A stretch of 64,000 nucleotides of DNA, taken from positions 39,155,393-39,219,392 of the forward strand of contig OX388350.1 in NCBI GenBank assembly GCA_947579665.1, written 5' to 3'. Below are positions 1-10,244 of the stretch, one piece after another. The stretch is from Sympetrum striolatum. Its lineage: Eukaryota > Arthropoda > Insecta > Odonata > Libellulidae. How positions within the stretch are numbered: position 1 is the stretch's first letter; each line of letters begins with the position of its first letter. The notes beneath the pieces were generated by a model. It saw nothing but the letters and a program-made list of their open reading frames with translations. It did not search any database and was not told the DNA's origin. The position numbers and the translations under genes were made by a program.

Positions 1-105
1 AAACGGAATTGAAAAAAATCCGACGGGGCCGGGATTCAAACGCTGGATCTTCCTCTATCCGGGAGGCTGCCTTAACCAACTAATCTACCCGGGTTTGGCG
101 CTATG
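1..105 (-). repeat. tRNA-derived SINE copy, inverted partner
   Basis: Read on the - strand, this copy has a pol III A-box-like start (TAGATTAGTTGG) and a degraded B-box (GTTTGAATCCC). The family 3' signature, a CCCGGTCCCGTCGGAC-like block and a T-rich tail, follows. It lies head to head with the next SINE, giving about 200 bp of imperfect palindrome. The anticodon and acceptor arms do not fold as a working tRNA. Confidence 0.75.
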
Positions 106-225
106 GAGTTCAGGCCGGGTAGCCTAGTTGGTTAAGGCAGCCTTCTGGATAGAGGAAGATCTCGGGTTCGATTCGAGACCCCATCGGACTTAATTCAAGT
201 CCGTTTTTCTTTAGGAATCAAGATT
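106..225 (+). repeat. tRNA-derived SINE copy
   Basis: The A-box TAGCCTAGTTGG fits the consensus TRGCNNAGYNGG exactly. A B-box-like GGTTCGATTCG lies about 45 bases downstream. The copy ends in GACCCCATCGGAC, a short self-complementary GACTT...AAGTC motif and a T-rich tail. The same family recurs near 26040, 26490, 28000, 28560, 31960, 52690, 52870, 54380, 54930 and 57970. Confidence 0.8.
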
Positions 226-254
226 TTTTATAGAGATATTTATCAGAACACTGC

Positions 255-1587
255 ATTGTTATTCATCTACATCTACATTAATACCCTACAAGCCGCCTTT
301 CGGCGTGTGGCAGGGGGTGTAAACACCAGTTGAATCTAAATTACTTCCTTATTCGATTATTGTCACGTATTGTTCGCGGAAAGAATGAATCTCTGAAACG
401 ATTCGTCCTAGCATCTATTTCTCTTAACTTACGGTCATTATCGGATCGACCGACGTAGCAGGGGGGTTGCATGATACCGATTGTATCTTCCGCAAATGTA
501 GTTTCCCTGAATTTATTAAGCAATCGCAGCCTAGCTTCCAATCTCCTTTCTTTCAAGGATTCCCAACCTACGTCTGAGAGCATTTTTGTAACGCTTGCTT
601 TTTTATCGTAGCATTTCTTAACAAAACGAACCGCTTTACGCTGCACTTTCTCGAGTTCGCGAGTACACGTTTCATCCGCCGTATCCCATATACTTGCCGC
701 ATATTCCAGAAGGGGTCTGACCAAGGTAAAATAACATCGCTCTCTCACCTTTTCGAGGCATTTACCGACAATACGCTTTACAAAGCCAAGCCTTTTACTT
801 GCTTTGCCGCAGATTTTTCGAATATGCGTGCTCCAATTTAAGTTATTAGTAATGTTGATCCCGAGATATTTAACTGAATCTACTACTTTGATACTAATTC
901 CATTAATTTTGTATGGGTGATTTGGACGCATTTTTTTCTTTTCGAAGAAATTAACTACGGAGCATTTACTTACGTTAATATCTAATTCCCATTTTTCGCA
1001 CCACCTTTGGATGAGGACTAAATCGTTTGAGAGAGATGTCCGGTCTTCCTCGTTTGTTATTTCCCTATATATAACCGAGTCATCCGCAAATATCCTCACA
1101 TTACTAACTATCTCGTCACTCAAGTCATTGATATAAATAAGGAAAAGAAGAGGTCCAATTACACTGCCTTGAGGTAACTTTGACTCTATTTGAGCTAACG
1201 CCATCCAGTACAACTTGTTGTTCCCTCTCGTAGAGAAAATCCTTAACCCAGTCGACTACTTCCTTGTTAATGCCCGCTAGTTTTAGTTTGTAAATTAGTT
1301 TGTAGTGGGGGACTCTATCGAATGCTTTTTTGAAATCTAGGAAAATAGCGTCCACTTGCTTTTTACTTTCGGCGGACTTTAAGATATCGTGTACAAATAG
1401 AGCAAGTTGGGTTTCACATGATCGGGACTTACGAAAACCATGCTGGTTTGCGTCGAGGAATTCATTTCTATCTAAAAATCCCATGAGTGAGCTTACGACG
1501 ATATGTTCCATTACCTTTCCGGACAGCGAAGTTAATGATATAGGTCTATAATTTCCTGGGTCCTCCTTTAATCCGCTTTTGTAAACG
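255..1587 (-). mobile_element. 5'-truncated non-LTR retrotransposon (CR1/L2-like)
   Basis: The 3' UTR at 255-335 holds TACATC repeats next to a hairpin-like motif (CAAGCCGCCTTTCGGCGTG, then a GGCAGGGGGT run). This type of 3' end is common on arthropod LINEs. The body encodes the reverse transcriptase described in the next entry. It stops abruptly near 1587 inside the first RT motifs, as expected for 5' truncation during target-primed insertion. The clade name is my inference from the RT and tail style. Confidence 0.8.
341..1587 (-). pseudogene. LINE reverse transcriptase fragment, frameshifted
   Basis: The protein begins at GNYRPISLTS and runs through QHGFRKSRSCETQL and FLDFKKAFDRVPH in one frame (1125 to about 1587). 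It changes frame near 1170-1205, where a few bases are lost just before PQGSVIGPLLF. It then continues with the catalytic motif RIFADDSVIYR, the KYLGI motif and the LARR-type thumb region to a stop at 341. The apurinic endonuclease domain is missing because of 5' truncation. The frameshift lies between RT motifs A and B, so no active enzyme is made. Confidence 0.9.
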
Positions 1588-2345
1588 TTATTACGTTAGA
1601 TTACAAGATATCACAAAATATATAAAACATTTGGGCCTTGTCTTCGATCAGAATGAGATATTCATTCTGTGGAAAATAAATTTATGTCGAGGCTCCAATT
1701 CCATGACGAAGAAAGATCATCTTATGAAGGTGGAAAAGACATAAATTATGAAATTATAGTTTCGACCCGGATTCCGCGAAATATCGATGACCTTTCTGGT
1801 AGGCCTAATTCTGATATATCAATAAAGATACACATATAGATAAGCAATGAGTAACGCACGGACCACATCTTTGATGCGAAGGTTAGATATGAAAGAGAGA
1901 AAGCCTGACGTAGCCGGGACTCGAACCCGAATCTTCCGCATGCAGAAGAGTTTTTCTTCCCAATTTAGCAACCACGGTTGAATCTGCATCAAAAGAGGAA
2001 TCTAATGAATATGAAAATGCAGAATTTATTCAAGAACGACTATGCGAAGTTTCAAAGTCCGTACTCAAAAAAAGCGCTTTTTTATTTTTGGCCAGCTTTT
2101 TTCGATTCTAGCCCACTGTGCGGCGGTAAGATTGCCAGCTATTTTGATTGATTACCCCCAAACAACTGAGGAGTAACTGTTTTCAACTTTCCAATAGTTA
2201 ATATTAAATTAATTAGAGATATAAAATCTCCAATAGCCTATATAATTCAGGCATAATTTCTGCAAGGTAAACTTGACTTTGTCTATGGAGATATTATTAT
2301 TCCTTATCAATTCAAACCTTAAAGAATTCAGTCAAGTTTTTGCAG
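1588..2345. other. Intergenic, one tRNA-like relic
   Basis: Apart from the tRNA-like sequence at 1903-1990 I see no gene or clear repeat here. Confidence 0.5.
1903..1990 (-). repeat. tRNA-like sequence, a different family from the SINEs above
   Basis: On the - strand it has a perfect B-box, GGTTCGAGTCC, and an A-box-like TTGCTAAATTGG. Between them is a long stem, CTTCT...GGAAG, around GCATGC. The flanks lack the GTCGGACTTTTT tail of the main SINE family. The acceptor ends do not pair well, so a functional tRNA is unlikely. Confidence 0.6.
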
Positions 2346-2351
2346 ATAATA

Positions 2352-3113
2352 AGTGGAACGTGGGGCAGAACGGGGTAGTGTGGCAAAACGGGATATTGGG
2401 ATTTTTCAGTTCAATTAGTGCTATTAAATAAGGAAAAACGACTATATTACATCGAATTGGCATGAAAAACTAGTATTACGTCTAGCATTCCGTTAAATGG
2501 ATCGTAATCTACCTTTATATACGGTTTCAATGTTTATTAGGCCAGAATACTGTCGCGATAGAATTGGTTAAACTAAAAATGAAATTGTGGGGCAGAACGG
2601 GGTACTACCGGGGTAACTAAACCTCCATTTTCTAGTAACAGTGGAGAAGATGACGACTACTTTTACAGTCCTGAGTAATCAGCGAAGGGCTGGATAAGAT
2701 TTGTCAGTTACTATAAGTGGTCAATACAATAGGTATGCCGGAATAGATAGTGAAGACGATGAGGCCGCCCACATAAGTGTATTATGTGATTGACTTGCGT
2801 ATTTCATTCTCTACATAAGTTATCTTTTAATTTTTTAAAAGTTTTTCAAGTTAATTTTAAGTCGGTGATAATTCCTCATCATTGTAACATGGTACGCCAT
2901 ATTGTCCCAGTGGTGGGTCAGAACGGAGAAGGTTACACTGTTCTGAAAAATCATTAATAATATAAAATGCTAAATTTGCAATATAAAATGTATGACTTTT
3001 TACAAAGTTAACATTTATTATAGGTTTTTAATACCATGATATCGTAACTTTTTACTTACACCCAAAAAATATCTGAGAAAATTAAGTAACCCGTACTGCC
3101 CCACCTTCCCCTA
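2352..3113. repeat. Non-autonomous DNA transposon with GTGGGGCAGAACGGGG ends
   Basis: The left end carries CGTGGGGCAGAACGGGGTAG. The right end reads CCCGTACTGCCCCACCTTCC, an inverted match to it. Similar GGGGCAGAACGGGGTA and GGTCAGAACGGAGAAGG blocks recur inside at about 2589 and 2918, so the element also has degenerate internal repeats. No transposase remains. The family is not named with certainty. Confidence 0.6.
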
Positions 3114-3289
3114 TTTCTTATGTTACGAAATTTAAGAATTTCTCAGCACCCAGCAATACCAAATCGACCTTATGGGAGGGGAAATGAAATAATTGAATAA
3201 AGAAACACAAAGATAGCTTCCCATCTCCTTTCAGATCCCACCAGGGGATCCTCCATTAACCCTTCCATTCCCTTATCCTAAAACCCTCG

Positions 3290-3324
3290 TATATAAGCCA
3301 CCGCTGTATTCCAGAGAATCATTC
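3290..3324 (+). promoter_or_regulatory. Eclosion hormone core promoter (TATA + Inr)
   Basis: TATATAAG at 3290-3297 is followed by TCATTC at 3319-3324, a perfect match to the arthropod initiator TCAKTY. The inferred start base is A3321, giving a TATA-to-start distance of 31 bases, the canonical spacing. A splice donor follows 38 bases later. Confidence 0.8.
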
Positions 3325-3358
3325 AGCTCCACAGTTTCAATAGAGAAGTTACCCACAG
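3321..3358 (+). other. Eh: Eclosion hormone non-coding leader exon
   Basis: This is inferred 5' UTR from the initiator to the donor CCACAG|GTTAGTAAG. The intron runs to the acceptor CATCTGCAG at 4020-4028, two bases before the start codon. It is inferred from signals only; a transcript would confirm it. Confidence 0.65.
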
Positions 3359-4030
3359 GTTAGTAAGTAATACGGGACTTTCTCCCAAGGAATTTTTAGT
3401 CAGTTTTGTGACAATGATTTCATTATTAGTATACAGGGATATTGTTTTGTTTCTCATTTCGTAGCTTTTGGCGGGCGAAACCATATAACGAGGCAATTTT
3501 TTATTTTAGGTATAGATTTAATTTTACGGTAAATGTAATCCTATTTGCGGAAAATTTCAAGTACTTCAGATATCGCATATTACTTAAGCCATGGAATTTA
3601 CCACTGTAGCTTTTTCAGATACTTTAAAATCGGTTACTAATGCTTTTCGTCGTTCATTTGCTCGATACATGAATTGATAATTTTCAAATATCATTTTCGT
3701 AACGGCATATTATTTTATAATGACATCGTTATTCACCGGATTTTCTAAACGCGTACTGTAAAAAAATTAATTAAAAAATATGAAGCGATCCTTTTTCCGA
3801 ATATTTCCGATTTGAAAATATCGTAATCAAATTTTGTTAATCATTCTTAAAGTCATGCAATCTAAAGCTTAAGGGAATAAGCAGAAAACGTTTTCAAAGG
3901 AACTTAACTGCAACGGCCTCAACGAACTTAACAAATCCCGTCACGATTCGGATTACTTGATGATATTGTTGATTGTTAAAAAATGCATTTTTTTAGTCAC
4001 ATCAAGTTTAGACGAATCCCATCTGCAGTC

Positions 4031-5696
4031 ATGGATTCAAGATTTACATTCGGTGGAGCATGCAGCAAGGTAAGTATTAGTTGTCACCTTAACCCCTGCT
4101 TGATCTTCCATTGCCTAACGTTCTACTAAATAGTATTCCTATCTTGGTAGCCTTATAAATTAAATAAGCTCTATCTTTCGGAAAGGAAACATTAACTGTT
4201 ATAGTATAAATATTCGATGATCCACCGCTACTATTGCATCAAAAGAGAACTGCCAAAAATACCAAGGTACTGATTTAGGTCCTAACTTAATATTGTGCGT
4301 TCCTGCTACCATACTCTGATGAATGGGATATTTTCATTTGTCATGTCGTACATGATAGAGTAGAATACTTTACAGACAGACTTAATATTGTAAAATTAAT
4401 AATAACAATTCGTGAACTAAATACCACACTAGCATACTGTTGAAACTTTTCACTTTTCTTCTAAATACCATTACCTTTTATGGTCAATAATTGTCCATCA
4501 TTTCCCTTCCTCAAACCCGACTATCTTTAACATCTCGCTGTTTATCACGGCTATAAGGCTACTTTCATTCCAGTTTTAGCGTTCTCGGTTTAATCAAAAA
4601 TCGTGAAAACGTAACTACTCATAGGAGTGATATGAAAGTCGAATTTGTACGTAAGTGCTCTGAAGAGAGTATATATATATAGTAGGTTATAAAATAGGTA
4701 GGTATAGGTATATAGGTAGGTTATAAACTAGTATTGCTTTAGGTTCTGCATGAACATGCTACAAAACAGAAAGATAGTTCAGACACTTCCTTCTTTACCG
4801 GCGAATATCATTCTTTCATTCGAGTGGAAGCAGGTAACACGTGGTTAACATTAATTAAATCCTTTCATTTCGAAAATATACTAATAGCTAACATTTACAT
4901 ATTATTAATAAAAACAACATATTCCTAAATTTCTTAAAACTATGTCTAAAAATAATGAGAATAGAAGCTGAAGCAATTTTCATTTCACTCTTAGCTTGCT
5001 CTGTTTAAATCTAAAATCACCTATGAACAGGCGTAGGTTCTTACTACTAAGGGCGTTAAGATGACAATTTTTATGCATAATATAAATTATATAGTATATG
5101 AGTAATATAGTTATTTTCGAATAATGCTTAAGATTCAGCAAGGTAGCACTAGAATACTGATAGGTAATTCAGGTTCCTTTGGTTTATTTCTCCAATAGCA
5201 CGTAATACGTGATCAGCTTTCATAAAGTCGTTTAATTTCGTAGAAATATTATAAGGTTTTTATCATATGATATTATTGCATTCATTATTTATTAAGTATT
5301 AGCATTCAATGAATCCTTTCATTTCGTAGAAATACTGATAGGCTGTGTCTAACAGAAAAAGAGTAGATCAATACCTTTTTAAATAATAATGCACTCGGAT
5401 GTTTTTACTCTGAATGGTAACTACTTGCATCACCTGAAGCTTTGATTCCTTCGTCGCAGGCCTCTCTCCTGCTGGTCTTCTCCATCTTCTTGTTAACCGT
5501 GGCCCCGCTGTTGACGGAAGCCTCCGCAGATCTCTCAGCCGTGTGTCTCCGAAACTGCGCGCAGTGTAAGAAGATGTTCGGGCCGTACTTCGAAGGGCAA
5601 CTGTGTGCAGAGGCGTGTGTGAAGTTCAACGGACAGCTGGTCCCGGAGTGTACGGACATCTCTTCCATTGCACCCTTCCTAAACAAGCTCGAGTAA
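4031..5696 (+). CDS. Eh: Eclosion hormone precursor
   Basis: The coding exons are 4031-4069 and 5460-5696, joined in phase 0 at AAG|GTAAGT and CGTCGCAG|GCC, giving 91 residues. Residues 1 to about 36 form a signal peptide with a strongly hydrophobic core (ASLLLVFSIFLLTVAPLL) and likely cleavage near TEASA. The mature part has the family's six cysteines (C42, C46, C49, C62, C66, C77), the CAQCKKMFGPYFEGQLC block and the C-terminal SIAPFLNKL block, both hallmarks of insect eclosion hormone. The family is a secreted neuropeptide that acts through a receptor guanylate cyclase to trigger ecdysis behaviour. Length is normal and no defect is seen. A short exon encoding only the first 13 residues is separated from the rest by a 1.39-kb intron. 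Confidence 0.96.
4070..5459 (+). other. Eclosion hormone intron
   Basis: The intron is AT-rich, with a short TATATA tract and a TAGGTATAGG-type simple repeat near 4665-4730. I recognise no coding sequence or transposon in it. Confidence 0.6.
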
Positions 5697-5769
5697 GGGC
5701 CATCGCAACTTCTTCCAATTGATGTCTTTCCAAGTATTACCACAAATGTCTAGTCAGATTATGGAAAAT

Positions 5770-5775
5770 AATAAA
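5770..5775 (+). terminator. Poly(A) signal of eclosion hormone
   Basis: AATAAA lies 74 bases after the stop codon, in an A/T-rich stretch, before the MITE at 5814. Confidence 0.6.
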
Positions 5776-5813
5776 AAAATATAAATTTTACGCGAATTAT
5801 TAAATTCCACGTA

Positions 5814-5890
5814 CACTCCTGGCCAAAATTAACGCAGCACCTCCCTAGCGATCCTTACGGCCGGTGCTGCGTTAATTTTGGCCGGGAGTA
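5814..5890. mobile_element. 77-bp palindromic MITE, TA-flanked
   Basis: CTCCTGGCCAAAATTAACGC and the continuing GCACC are mirrored at the other end, leaving a short centre of about 19 bp. TA dinucleotides flank both ends, which fits Tc1/mariner-type transposition. A second 77-bp copy is at 58330-58406, where the empty site can be seen. Confidence 0.85.
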
Positions 5891-6039
5891 TAAAAGGGAA
5901 ACCCCAACGAACGCTATCGCATTTCTTAACAGAAGGTACATTTGGTACAGGATAGAGAATAATCTATCTTTCGTTTACTTTTGTCCCAGTTTTGATCATG
6001 GCTGTGATGATATGAAAGCTACTGAGGTACGAGTGAATA

Positions 6040-6290
6040 ATTGCACTTATCAAGGTCTCTCCTTAGGGACTGCCAAGAAAAGTGTCACTCGTAGTAATTA
6101 TGCTTCACTAACGTGGACATGCTCCGCTCATAATATTCTCTAGGTGAGGAAAGCAAGGGTAAACTACTTCACTCCTCATCCTGCCTAGTGAGCCTCATTC
6201 CTCTCTGCGAGCTCTTAATAGCTTAGATCAGAGGGATGAGTCACCAACCGACTTTCAGGCAGAATTATTTACAGAAAGAATAGAGTGTGA
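6040..6290. repeat. Unclassified interspersed repeat R1
   Basis: The block around CTGCCAAGAAAAGTGT, followed by ACTTCACTCCTCATCCTGCC and GAGCCTCATTCC, recurs in diverged form at about 14320-14560 and 46820-47060. No ends, TIRs or coding potential are evident. Confidence 0.55.
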
Positions 6291-6299
6291 AGTTTACTG

Positions 6300-6880
6300 A
6301 GCCTTCCTTCCTCATTCTATCAAATGGTAGGGGTAAAATATTTCTTGAGTGGCCGTTTTAGGCATATAAATAGCAGACCCTTACTAATCTACAAGGTGTT
6401 CATTCCAGTTTCATCGCAAAGACTATTGTTTTAAAGCTTGCAGGGGGCGATATTTTTGTTATATAAACCCCAGCCATGACCTGCATTGGTCGTATTTTGA
6501 GGCCCGAATCCCGGTCCCACTTAAATCCAAATCGATCCCGATCGAACCAGCCTTGTCTTAATATTACGCCTCATAGGGGAAAGTGTTATAGGTTGATCAC
6601 AGTGTAACTTGCACCAATGTAGATAACTGGAAAGTATTACTTCATAGCACGCAGTTATTCAACTACTCCAGCCATTAAATCATCTTCCCCTCTGAGGTGA
6701 GTTAAAGCGGTGGAGGTGAATTCGTGTGACACTAAGAATTCTTTTACATTTTCAGCATGTCAAAGTATTTTTTCGTGATAATTACAGGGTAAGAATGGTC
6801 GATGGGTTTTTACCAAGAATTCAGTTGAAAGTTTGCAGTAGACCTGGAGATGACTTGGAAACATGAGGAATTTGCACGAG
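6300..6880. repeat. Interspersed repeat R2, copy downstream of eclosion hormone
   Basis: About 580 bp match 38398-38990 in the same orientation, at roughly 85-90 % by eye, including TTGCAGGGGGCGATATTTTT and GAGGCCCGAATCCCGGTCC. The second copy lies just upstream of the WDR76 promoter region. No open frame is shared. Confidence 0.75.
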
Positions 6881-8580
6881 TTTTTGAATTTGACGAGATT
6901 TGAATCATATGAAAGTCTTTTTACTACGTTTCACAGTAAGTTTTGTTTCGTCCATGCACAATAATATGTGGAAAAATTCAGAAATTAAGTGGTGCGTGTT
7001 TTATTAAAATTATATTTAACAAACTGAACTTAACATTGAAAATTAAAAAAGTGGTGCAACCTAAAACAGCTTCCCTATCGCTAGCAATCTTTATTGAGAA
7101 ACTTCTTGGGGGAAAAAACCACAACGATTTCGTAACGAGAACCCGAAAATGCTTTGGATATTGAAGATGGAAGTCCTGCACATGCAGATCTTAATTATTA
7201 CAGCGTACACACACAAATTTTTGTTTTTACACCAATGGGGAGAATTAGTGCAATATCTAGTCCTTGGATTAATTGAAATGAAGATTTCACACATATCTTC
7301 GCGGCTGAAGAGTACTTAAAAAGAAATAGACCAGTAGATGATGAGTACAATGATACAAACTTACAAGGGGAGACTCTCACTTTTATCCAGGTATTTTGAT
7401 GAAACCTTTTGCAGTGATGCAGAAAGTGGAGTAATAATAAGTGTATTAAGTGCCCTTATATCTATCTGTCAGTAATAAGGAACAGATATAACAAAAGAAA
7501 TTAAAATAAGATTTGAGAATTACTCGAAAACAGAGAGTTATTCCTTTGCAGATAGGGTCTAGCGCAGGTGCGTAATGTGGGGTTGCCTATACGCAGATTG
7601 ACAATTTTCAATTAATTATTGCAATGAAACTAACGCCAATACACTTTTTAATTAATCCAATTTCTGCATCACCACTGTATCAGACAAAAATTTTCATCAA
7701 AATCCCCAGACGAAATTGAGTCACCCTTTGTTAGTATTATAATTCTTATTTTTGGAACTACCTGCTGTAAAAATCTAAAAATCTGCTTTCCATAGCTATC
7801 GTTGTCATCATAGGAAAAACACAATCATTGAAATATGCCAATCAAGGTTGTATTTATTATTCCAGGGGATACTTCTTAATATCGCTTAGAGTTTGTGGAG
7901 TCTATGAAGCAATGTTTCTTAGGATTATAATACCTTAAAAAGACAACCTTACGATTCTTTGGCATATGGCTTTTACATGGAGCTTGAATTTCCTTTTCTG
8001 CCACTGACAAAAGTTGTCTATATTTCTACCTCTTTTCATGTTGACCAATGCATTCTTGCCCAAAGTATCTCAATTTGTCAATTAGGTGAGTTAGGAAATT
8101 TTTAAGTTAAAGTAAGTATATTTAGGGAAGAAAATTAAATTTGAAGTAATTACAGAAATGCAAAGTAGTACTTAACTTTTAAAATGATGCTATCAAACTG
8201 GACAATAATTCAACAATATTCCTTCTGCTCACTGATATCAATCCAGCATCCTTTTATAAAGTTACTCCAAGGCAAGTACATACTATTTATAGATCTGCAC
8301 CTTGTATAAGAGTTTAGCTCAGCCATTCAAAATGGCATAAAATACAAATATATTATGAAATTAATACCAATGAATAAAGAATATATTTTACATGATTACA
8401 GAGCTAAGCACAAACAAGGAAAATATTGCTTGAAATCTCTCCCCACTAAATTAGTTATCACTGAACCGAAAACCATAAAAAATAAGAAATTGGAGCCAAC
8501 ATCAGGGGTACGGCACACTCAGTGTTAAACAAAGATGAACCCTTCACTTCTTCTCTAATGCTGACAAAAATATGTGAGAA
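6881..8580. other. Intergenic, nothing recognised
   Basis: The stretch is AT-rich. The small overlapping open frames around 6940-7380 lie on both strands, carry no recognisable motif and look spurious. Confidence 0.5.
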
Positions 8581-9380
8581 CACATTCCAATTGAAGACAA
8601 AATAACATCAATTTGCCCTAAAGTCTATCTTTACTGGTTGTGTCAGCCCCATAATGGACTATTGCATCCCAATATGGCAATCTGCTACCCCTTCCAACCT
8701 CAAAAGGCTTTACTGTCCCTTAAACTTCTTCACCTCAATTGTTCATCTGCGAGAGCCCCACTTTTACAACTGTTCCCGTGATCAAATCCTTTCTTCTCTT
8801 CCTCATCGAAACATTGGATTTAAAATTTCTTCACGCAATCTTCAATGGCCGTTGCAGATCTACTTGCATCCTCCCTTGCTTCTCCCTTCCCGCAATTCTA
8901 ATCTCCTTCACGTACCTTGTTTCCGGCTTTCAATCTCTCAAAGATCAATCTTCTATTGAATCCCAACACTTTTCAATTCTCTTTTATCCCATAACCCTTC
9001 CCTTGAACTATTTTCCCCCATTAATTAACTCCTTTCATCCATTCATTAATCTTGCTCTTTAGCTTACTTCGTTGTCTCGAGTATCGTCCTTTTCATCTTT
9101 TTCCCTCATATTTCATTTTATTATTTTTCCCCCATCATTATTGTTTTTTTCCCTTACATCTGCTATTTTAACTTATTTTAATATTTTTTATTATTTTTTT
9201 CTCATTTAATTTTATTTAACTCACTAACATTTTTTTAATTTTATACAAATATTTGGTTGCATTTCAATACTCTTTTGCTAATATTTATAAATATGTTTAT
9301 TTCAATTTGTTGTTGTACAATTCATTGTAATTGGTAGAAATGGCTGTTAATGAATCAACTTTAAATAAATAAAAAAGTCA
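8581..9380 (+). mobile_element. LINE 3' end, 5'-truncated
   Basis: The + strand encodes the end of a retrotransposon ORF2 (MDYCIPIWQSATPSNLKRL, later SISQRSIF and RIPTLFNSLL in shifted frames). A pyrimidine-rich 3' UTR and a TTTAAATAAATAAAAAAG tail follow. Its left edge coincides with the duplication breakpoint. The other copy is at 42710-43450. Confidence 0.65.
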
Positions 9381-9868
9381 TAGTTCACAATATGACATAA
9401 CTGAATGACTTGAGAAAAAGTTACAAAACTGAATTTTGAAAATAGGAACAGTGCCCCTGTTATGGAAAATCTGGTTTGATGGAATGAAGCACTTGCTGAA
9501 GGGCTAGGAAGTTCCTGGTTTAATAATCATTGCTCATCAGCAGGGATTGCATATTAAAATGTGTTTATGAAGAGCTGTCTTAAGCCAAACATAGATTGGA
9601 CATTAGTACATTGTGATCAACCATATAGGTCCATCTGAAAAACTTTGAGAATGACTGATATATATATACAAGCCATTGTAGAGAGAGTTGCATGAAGCAA
9701 TGTCATTTGCACATAACTATACAAATGTCAAGGCAAACAATGAACCTGCAACAAGTGTTATGATAAACAACAGAAACATATAACAGATATCATATAAACC
9801 CTCCAAGTTTTAACATGAGAAATTAATTAGAGAGAAGTCCAACAAACATGAAAAAAGTGGATAAAACA

Positions 9869-9874
9869 TTTATT
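9869..9874 (-). terminator. Candidate poly(A) signal of WDR76
   Basis: AATAAA on the - strand lies about 215 bases after the WDR76 stop and is conserved in the duplicate. Other A-rich matches lie nearby, so the exact site is uncertain. Confidence 0.4.
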
Positions 9875-10088
9875 TTACAGGAAATTTTGATTTACATTTA
9901 CAGGTATACATATTATAAATAAACACAAATGAGCAATTTTTATATCTCTTTTTATAAAACAAGAATCTCCAATTCAAAGATTATAGGCACTTAAAACGTA
10001 AAATCAATTAAAAAATAACGAAGTATAAAATATGTACAAAAACTATGAGGTATTTTTAAAATAAATTATTAAAGTCCTTTTCCTACAG

Positions 10089-10244
10089 TTACATAAAAAC
10101 GTGCACTCGACCAACACTGTCTGCTGATGCGAGAACATGCCGATTAGGATGGAAAACATTCACTGAACATACTGTCTGGATAGGTAAGGGGCCGTCCTTG
10201 CCAATAGATGCCAACAAACGTCCATGTTTCCCATACACTTCAAC
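10089..10244 (-). CDS. Wdr76: WDR76 exon 12 (last)
   Basis: It starts after TTATCTAG in phase 0 with VEVYGKHGRLLASIGKDG, carries SVNVFHPNRHVLASADS, and ends GRVHVFM-stop. This is the closing propeller blade. Confidence 0.92.
   Translation of the reverse strand, partial: VEVYGKHGRLLASIGKDGPLPIQTVCSVNVFHPNRHVLASADSVGRVHVFM

Noticed and set aside
1..225. Inverted SINE pair as a transcription terminator or cruciform regulatory site.
   Set aside because: Head-to-head SINE insertion or the tRNA-ended repeat family explains it without a regulatory role.
5405..5743. 112-codon frame antisense to the eclosion hormone exon.
   Set aside because: It is a mirror of a real coding exon with no features of its own.
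6943..7380. Cluster of small open frames on both strands.
   Set aside because: They overlap each other, carry no motif, and have no duplicate or splice support.
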